A DNA stretch of 64,000 nucleotides from Paragonimus westermani (lineage: Eukaryota > Platyhelminthes > Trematoda > Plagiorchiida > Troglotrematidae). The stretch covers positions 151,502-215,501 of the forward strand of contig QNGE01000127.1 in NCBI GenBank assembly GCA_008508345.1. Reading direction: 5' to 3'. The notes under the pieces are model-generated. The model had not been told where the DNA came from. It saw only the letters and a program-made list of their open reading frames with translations, and did not search any database. A program made the position numbers and the translations under genes. Of the stretch, positions 57,021 through 64,000 are shown piece by piece (position 1 is the first letter of the stretch; every line of letters starts with the position of its first letter).

Positions 57021-60000
57021 CTAAAAACACTCAAATGCTAGCCAAAAAATGAATCTCACATCCATTTTGTTATACAATATAAGTTAGTCTATTGATTCTC
57101 CCACACTGGTTGTGGCTGTTTGTCCAACAGGGTTCCGCTAATTTCTAAGGGTTTGATTTGCTACGTAACACGCGGGTGCAGTTGATCAGGTCGATATTGG
57201 GATCTACTCTCAAGATACCGATGCCTCTGATGACGCCAGTTTCACTGATTAACATAGTTCATACTGCAGCTGTATGAGTACTTACGTAACTAATTGGACG
57301 CGACACAAAGTTACTAGTATGTCGTTTCTGGGCTACTGGCATCGATCTTGTCCGCCTCACTATACATAAAAACGTGATGTTGTTGATCTTCAATAAGCAG
57401 TTAAGTAAATACCTAGAAATTGGAGTCCTAACTACCGCTCTTCTTGGTATCGTCGTTACCAACTTACAATAAACCTAGTTGATCAACGAAATTCCTCTCA
57501 TTTTGTAAATTTTCTCCTTGTACTTAGTTTTTGTACTTCGTAAGAAGAGTTCTTATTGGAGTGTTTCCGATCTATTGCATAAGACAACAAACCTTGAGGT
57601 TCACGCATAGTCCTATCCACCTGTTTTATGTTGTACGATCTGATATCCGAGGTTCTAAACAAATCCAGAAACGGAACACATTCATTTTCTCCTCTCTGTG
57701 TGTGAATAATTTCAAGTTGGAAAGTGCAAGATACAAATTCAAGAATAGCTTATGTAAATCAGTCGAGTTTTCGAAAAATGGCCCGGAATATCGCCACAAT
57801 TCTGTACGGCAGAGAGTTTTGGGACAACTCAATCTGTTAAGAAACATCACTCACGTTTTCTTTTTATCCGCTCTGTCGGTTAGGATCTTGACAACGACTT
57901 GACGGAGTAAAATAGGTGATATAATAGTATCAGCGCTTGTAATGTGATTGACAGTGGGTCTTGAGTTCGGTGTGTAAGAGCTTAATAACACTAACGGATC
58001 TCTGTCAAATAGAGTGAAAGTGTTGTGTCTTCTTTCTCATCGTAAACTCTAACAGAAGCCTTTTTCTAAAGGATACAATGTTTATTGTGTTCCGTTGAAA
58101 TCTTTTTCAACAAAGGTTGCCAGACATGATCAGCTTAAAGTTAACCAAATCGATATTCTAACACAGGACTTGGTGTTTCATTGGTACAATAACTGAAAAA
58201 TCACTTTCTGCGGGCGTTCCAGTCGCTGACACTCGGAGACCTTTCGAATTTGTAGTCCTATCCTGGGGATTTTATTAAAAAGAAGGAATCGTTGGATAAC
58301 GAGTAAAACGTGTTCTCACAATTCGTTTGATTTTGGTGATTGTTACCTTGACTCAGATATTATTTAGACAGGATTCGACCAATCAAGATGTGCACTTCAC
58401 CGTAGCCTAATACAAGCATGTTAGATGTCATGCTTTTTGAGTAACTTGTGTGATGATCTTTATTGACGAGAATTCTAGGGAGTTGGTCTCTATCTCAAGA
58501 AACTGTCTGTATGTAATTCCTTGCATCGCCTGGTGCCAGTGGTTAGTCATTGCACCATGTGCTTTCTGTGTCGCCCATCTACTCGTATTATTTAAGAAGT
58601 TCTCCCTACCTGCCCACTTTACTGACTGCAGTCTGCTCTGTAAAAGGTCTAAAATGTTAATTTTTAATGATCCGTCAGTCTGGTTAGCCTCTAATCATTT
58701 GCTTTGTTTTTGTAGGCTACCGAAGCACTCTGTAGTGATTGGAGATTCCCACGAGTTTGATATTTAGATGGGCTGTCTAAGGGTATTCATCACCATCGGT
58801 TTTACGGAGGAATTTTGCCAGTACCTAAGACAGTCTGGTGCTCGTTGAATAAATCTGGTCTTAACGTAAACAAACTGGAAATTTTAGTGTGTCGACGTAG
58901 ACTAATTTCGGGTCAATTAATATAGCACTGTATAATAACTATACTTTTTTCGAACCTGGACGTCAGCTCATCTCTTTAGACACATCACCAAACACAGGTA
59001 TCCTTGTATCACTGACCTATGTTCATAAATGTACGGTTTATCTCACAGATCCCGAAACTGGTTATTTTAATGTATTTTTTATGGAAGTTTTTAATTTCAT
59101 CTCCTCTGTGCAAGGTTTCTTTGGTGCTAGATTTGTACATTTTCTCTCTCATTTCAAACTTAGTAAAACAGTAGCATGTTAGATGTTCTCAGGCGGTCAG
59201 GTGTTGTATAGCACTGCGTTCACACACTGTAGATGCATTGAATTTTTATCGATCTAGCCCACTACGTGATAGCTATCGGTCTGTAGAACTTTGTAGCGTT
59301 AGAGTATCTCGCGTATCAGTGAGCCCTTTTGGAACGGACCGTTTTCTTGTATTGCATAAACTGATGGGTTATCAGTTTCGAATGTTCAACTTAGTTGGTT
59401 CTTAAGTGTTGGTAACCATTTATTTCCGGGGAGACTCACTTCCCAAAGGTAAAACCGAGTAGGTAGAACATGTTGATCGTGTTATCTCAGAAACCGGAGT
59501 TGCCCTTCAATTACCCGTATTTGTTAGAAATCATGCATATAAATGGTCACACAACTATCTCATCGCTGCCTTAGTGAGCGAATGCATGGCATGGTTTATG
59601 TAAAAAAATTATAGTTGATTAGCCCCTATATGTAGTCCCTTAGTTGAGTAAGTATGTCAAGTGTTAGGTTATCGGGGCAATGTGTGAAGTGTTCCCGAGT
59701 GGATTAGCTGATACGTTCTGCCTTCGGCAAGGGGGTAAGTGGGGTTCTGCCAACCAAAACTGTCACACTTTTTTGAAAGATCGGATGCACTTCCATCATC
59801 AGAGAGCGTTTTCCCCCGCATTTGTGAGAGTTTTGTTTCTTCGTTACATCAACTTAGTGTAGAGGTTCCATGTTTTTAGAAGTGTTCATTTGACGAGTAG
59901 ATTGCTTTCTGACGCTTTCTTTATGAGTTTCTACTCTTTGTCCTATTAAATGCGATAAATGTTGCCAAATACTTTGACTCCTTCACTGCCAGTTGATTCG

Positions 60001-63000
60001 CAGAATTGTCAACGGCTCCAGATATAACTCCTTGTAGAGTTTCTTAACGTTTATAGTTTTCTTTGCCAATCTCAGTGATTGCTTAGTTTTTTAGACTGCA
60101 GTCCACTCAAATTGGTCACAAATGTGGAATAAGTATTCTTGTCAAAACGTGGCGTTTATTTCCCAGTCTTTCAAGGTTGCCGTGTCTTGGACCGAGCGCG
60201 GTAAAGTAATTAACTTGGGAGAGAGGCCGGATTCACAAATGACAAAGCCGGAAAGAGTGGGAACTCTGAACATCGAAACTTTCAAGTAAGATGTGCTCTG
60301 GAGTAAAAGGATTTTGGATCACGGGCGTCCCGGTGTCTAGCAGTTGTGAAGAATTGCACGTCCACCTTTATGTACGAAAATCAGTTGGGCATAATGACAG
60401 AGTATAGCTCACAAGACGGCTTTATGCCCGTTTGGTCAGTTTTGAGAAATTCCTACATGAAGTCTAGCGTCCGATAGATAATTCGGAAGATTGGGCAGCT
60501 TGAGGTTTCTGTGCGCTGTTTAATAGAAGGCTACTTGAACTGATCTCTGGAATTCATCGTGCTGGTTTATGACTGTTTTATTAACCAGCGTACCTTGCTT
60601 GTCATCCGCAACTTCAAGACATTCCATGTCCCAAATATCCTACTGGCATTTTTCTTGACTGGTCAACACCTCAGTAATTGTTGTCAGGTTAGTAGACATA
60701 CAGACACAGGGAAAACCGGTAGCCAGCTCGTTAAAATAGACACTAGTTACGGTCTAATGCTTGGTTTAACTTGCTTGTTTTTTGTGACAGTCGGGTTTGA
60801 ATGCCAGCGCAACAAAAAGAGAAACCCGTCCTGTCCTCAATCTTTCACAAATCTTCGTACTCACTTTTCATTTCCGTTTGAACTACCCGGTGTGCGTATG
60901 CACCGGCGTGCATAGGCGCGTGCGTTGATGGTAAACTAGGAAATCGCCTAAATACGACACTGGCTTGACCTAAATGAAAATTATTGTTTTTTGAACAAGA
61001 CCAATAAAATTCCGCACCTGACACAGATTTCACTTTGGGCGGTCAGAAGAAAAGATCAATAATTGGCCAATCCTGTCATGCCGCCGCCACCGAAAGTCTG
61101 TCGACTTGACTGTCCACCTATCTATCTGTCTATCAGTCTAACACTCACATCCCCACCAATCGGCCATTCGACGTGTGGGTTTCCCTCAAGTCACTAATCA
61201 TTTTGCTGCTGTCGTTGAGCAACCGAATGACAGTTGATGACGGAAAAAGAAATCACTTTGAAACGGAAATTGCAAGCTTTCGTTTACTTACAGACAGCCA
61301 ACGGTAGTGACCTTCACAAATTTGAATCTGCACTGTCTTGGTGCGTTTCTCCTGTCACTCTGGCACATTTGCCTTGAAATTGTTGTATAAGTATTTGCAC
61401 ATTCTTTGGTTAGCATAACGTTGACAACTGACAGTTTGGCGTAGCCTGATCTTTATGAATAACTTCTCTGCCTTTCGATACCCTGATAACATACTTTTCA
61501 CACAGACTTGCAAGGAAGATCTTTGCCCAATTTTCACTATACACCATTTACGAGCGTCAGAATTCGGATGAGTACGTTTGTGAATCCACACTACTCCTTC
61601 TCGAGTTTCGTAGAATCTGGCCGCTTAGCAGATTAGAAATGCGTGTAACATTTGAGTGGTTATCATACTTGGAGAATTAATCTCGATGTACAAAGACTAC
61701 AGTCATGCGCGTCCAGTGTGTCTACGAAATGTAATCTGTGGTACTGCCTGCTGGGCTTGCTGTTGGATGTTGAAGATACGTCGCTGAGGATATCTATGCT
61801 GACACAAATTTAATTAGGCAGAACTTCCAGACACGATTATTTTTTCGGGCATGGGCACACTATGCGGTTCTCCGTCACTTTGACATTCAGTTGCCAACTA
61901 TGTGCTTTCAAGGATAATACACTGAGCCTGCCATTCTCGCTCTCCCTCTCTTCCGTAAAATAAACCATCATATCGATCGACCCCACTGATTAAAATTTGT
62001 GGACACGTTAATTTCGATGTGCCTCACGCGGTTGTTAGTTCAGCGCACACCACGTTTGACTCTTCAACATAAACTTGGGTTTGCTCGTGAGCTGTTGTTG
62101 TCTATTTAACGAGCATGCTTCATGAAACTGGAGAGGTGATCGATTATTTCAGATATACCTACTCGAATTTTGAACACACGTATCTGATCGCTGATAATTT
62201 CATTTTGTCCGCGGACAAAAAGTTGGCATCCTAAATGTCAATTATAACAGATAGCCGAATATCCGAATTCATTAGGGTACATCGGAACATGGATAAGTGA
62301 ACTGACCAACGTTATACGGCTATTTTTGAAAGGTACAGCCTGAGCATTCCGAACCAGACCCAGAGCAGGACCGTAGAGGAATTCTATTTGGTTCTGAAAA
62401 AACCAACCGACTCACCTTTTACCTTCAGAAGAACAGTGAAAACAAGGTCTACCTCTGAAGGCCCTGATATGAATCAAAACAGCATTCGTAATCATGTCCT
62501 GGAAAGACATGTGACAGGAGGCTTGTTCTCACTTTCCAATAATAGTTTATTATCATTCTGTATTATAACAACGAGGATTTACATCACAACGTAGGTTATC
62601 CTTCATTGGGAAAATATTGTCGGCTATCATTTGTAACCACTCTATTGCCTTCTAATTGGAAAACACTGCTTTTTTATTTTCGTGGTTAATTCATTGGGCG
62701 ATTAAAAGTGTTGCCGTCTTCGATTGCTTTCTGGTTTGGATCGAAGTAAAGTCAGTGTATCACTCAACCGAAAACTATTATAACGGCTTTGTAATATTTT
62801 TCAGAGATTTTGTCTCCGTAATTTCCAGGCTTTGTGTGGTAGATTCTGGTTATACTGCGTTGTATCTTCACAGTAAAATCTTCGTGTATGACGGTACTCA
62901 ATGTTGAGATAGGCGTGCAAATGCAAAGCCACTACGTAGATTACCTTAACTTGTGGATAGAACAGTAGCATGTTAATTTAACAAGGATTGTTTTCACTAT

Positions 63001-63379
63001 GTCTGTATTTCCGTAAATAGATTTGAATTGTGGGTCATTAAACTGAGATGGTACACAGGTCTCATCAGTTGGCCTATTGATTGAAGTTGATGGAAAAGAA
63101 TTAATCCCATTGAAAGAGTTGCCGATTTAATAAGCACAAAATTTTGACACACTGCTGAACAGGAAAATCCAGTGCTACAGCTTTTAGACGGTCGAGGTAG
63201 CTAACCAGAATCCGATTCCACGTGATTCAAAGATTAGACACCTGCCTCAATGGAATCAGTTACGCTTTTTCCGTTTTAATTCAGCCTGTTCTCCTCGTTA
63301 TCATCGACTTTAGCCATGGTAATTGTTTTACTTACCGTATTCGGACAGTGTGTAGTCAACACCAATCTATACTGCTACC
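57021..63379. other. No recognisable gene
   Basis: Many short open frames on both strands (for example 57531-57902, 58450-58767, 60559-60915, all +). They are Cys/Phe/Ser/Leu-rich in the way of chance frames in AT-rich DNA. A CTAT/CTGT-rich simple stretch lies near 61107-61140. No domain recognised. Confidence 0.5.
62203..62220. repeat. 18-bp perfect palindrome
   Basis: The stretch ttttgtccgcggacaaaa equals its own reverse complement. It could be a protein-binding site or chance; about 0.2 such perfect 18-mers are expected in a random window of this size. Confidence 0.9.
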
Positions 63380-63542
63380 TTGACGAGGTGGTCGGGCTTG
63401 TGCACTGTTTTGATCCGGCGGGCTATGCTGATTAGGACTCCGGTCCTTCCAGGTGCAACCTTGTCAGACAGGTCAAAGGGGAGCAGTCAGACGAAAAGCA
63501 GTATGTCGCGCTACTGACCGCGTAGGGGTGTTTAGGTAGTGA

Positions 63543-64000
63543 GGCACGATCCTATGGGCATACAGCAGAACTATTTTTATAATTGTGGCACTGCTGTCTT
63601 CCGTATCAGGAAGAAGGGGGTTAGGAAAGGTAGCCACAAACAAAGAGCACTCCGATCGCCCAACGGTTGACCGTGACCGCCGGCGTATTATCCAATACGG
63701 TCGAAAAACATCAGATATATCTCAAAAGCCCGATGTAGCTTCGAGTACATCCGCTGCGTGCAGCAGTGTTCAGAATCAGACATTATTGTCTTATTCACTA
63801 CGCCCTCCGGCTAGGCAAGCCCCTCACTGCCAAGTGAGTCAGACTCTTGAGTCATTGGCTCCGGGTAGGGTCTCCCAAGAAAACCCTATATCCAGTTGTT
63901 TCGTAGGTGAGACTTTTGAGTCAGAGGCTCGGGGTGGGGTCCCTCAAGTCAACCCCCTTCCGCGGCATAAACGACCGGGAAGTATCAGAAGTTATCGTTC
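63543..64000 (+). CDS. N-terminal part of RTE-like LINE protein (partial)
   Basis: Stop-free frame with basic and low-complexity text: KEHSDRPTVDRDRRRIIQYG, KTSDISQKPDVASSTSAA, then two related units TLESLAPGRVSQENP and TFESEARGGVPQVNP, then RHKRPGSIRSYR at the edge. The low-complexity leader and Arg-rich end fit a pre-endonuclease region that could bind RNA. Absence of an ATG suggests a start further upstream in another frame, a non-ATG start or a small deletion. This is the only transposon frame in the window without a visible break. Confidence 0.5.
63841..63958 (+). repeat. In-frame tandem duplication, 69-base period
   Basis: The unit starting agactcttgagtca (63841) recurs as agacttttgagtca (63910), and both run through a gggt-ggg-tc and a caa-aaccc end. 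The shift is 69 bases, 23 codons, so the reading frame is kept. Confidence 0.75.

Larger units (their letters stand above)
63380..64000 (+). mobile_element. RTE-like LINE, 5' region, cut by window edge
   Basis: Sudden rise in GC and a 5'-UTR-like start (ccttgacgaggtggtcgggcttgtg...) lead into a frame that is stop-free from 63543 to the window end (about 152 codons). The wording of both the UTR and the frame resembles the 5' parts of RTE-like LINEs I know from flatworm genomes. The endonuclease domain should begin just beyond the right edge. No in-frame ATG is present in the visible part. Confidence 0.55.

Noticed and set aside
57531..57902. 123-codon plus frame as a gene
   Set aside because: A minus frame overlaps (57626-57850), composition is that of chance frames and no splice or promoter support is seen.
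1..64000. CRISPR array, operon, integron or other prokaryotic system
   Set aside because: No spaced direct repeats, ribosome-binding sites or compact gene order; all evidence is eukaryotic.

Overview
This is eukaryotic nuclear DNA, most likely from a flatworm (trematode or cestode). The evidence is the mix of decayed retroelements: Ty3/Gypsy with a CsRn1-like branch, BEL/Pao, CR1-like and RTE-like LINEs, and a Penelope-like remnant. It also has moderate-to-low GC, no operon-like gene packing and open frames that almost never pass 150 codons. Species cannot be fixed by eye. The phylum call rests on recalled similarity to flatworm elements, not on a search.

Layout. 1-4300 (-): pol and gag of a Ty3/Gypsy element that runs off the left edge, with a 997-base gap (4308-5304) in its leader and a possible 5' LTR at about 5480-5942. 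6889-7004 (+): a possible exon with good splice sites. 7285-8361 (+): endonuclease half of a CR1-like LINE. 9254-11420 (-): BEL/Pao gag, protease and reverse transcriptase, with possible gag leader to 12274. 14080-15860 (-): CsRn1-like Gypsy gag, protease and RT. 16-23 kb: no recognisable gene, one tRNA-like box pair. 23.1-29.4 kb: three RTE-related pieces, two (-) and one (+), plus two copies of a small stem-loop. 30-37.8 kb: nearly featureless. 37.8-57 kb: scattered possible exons on both strands, mixed with two RTE 3' tails and a Penelope-like remnant. 57-63.3 kb: nothing recognised. 63.38-64 kb (+): the 5' part of an RTE-like LINE that runs off the right edge.

No complete host gene is visible. 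The best host-gene evidence is a phase-compatible pair of (-) exons (41121-41470 and 40261-40469), possibly joined by a stop-terminated membrane-segment exon near 37.8-38.1 kb. The exon calls rest only on open frames, splice consensus and residue composition, so they are hypotheses. About one or two open stretches of 150 codons are expected by chance in a window of this size. Every transposon coding region recognised is broken by stops or frameshifts, except the stop-free 5' piece at the right edge. The window is best read as intron or intergenic DNA of a repeat-rich genome.
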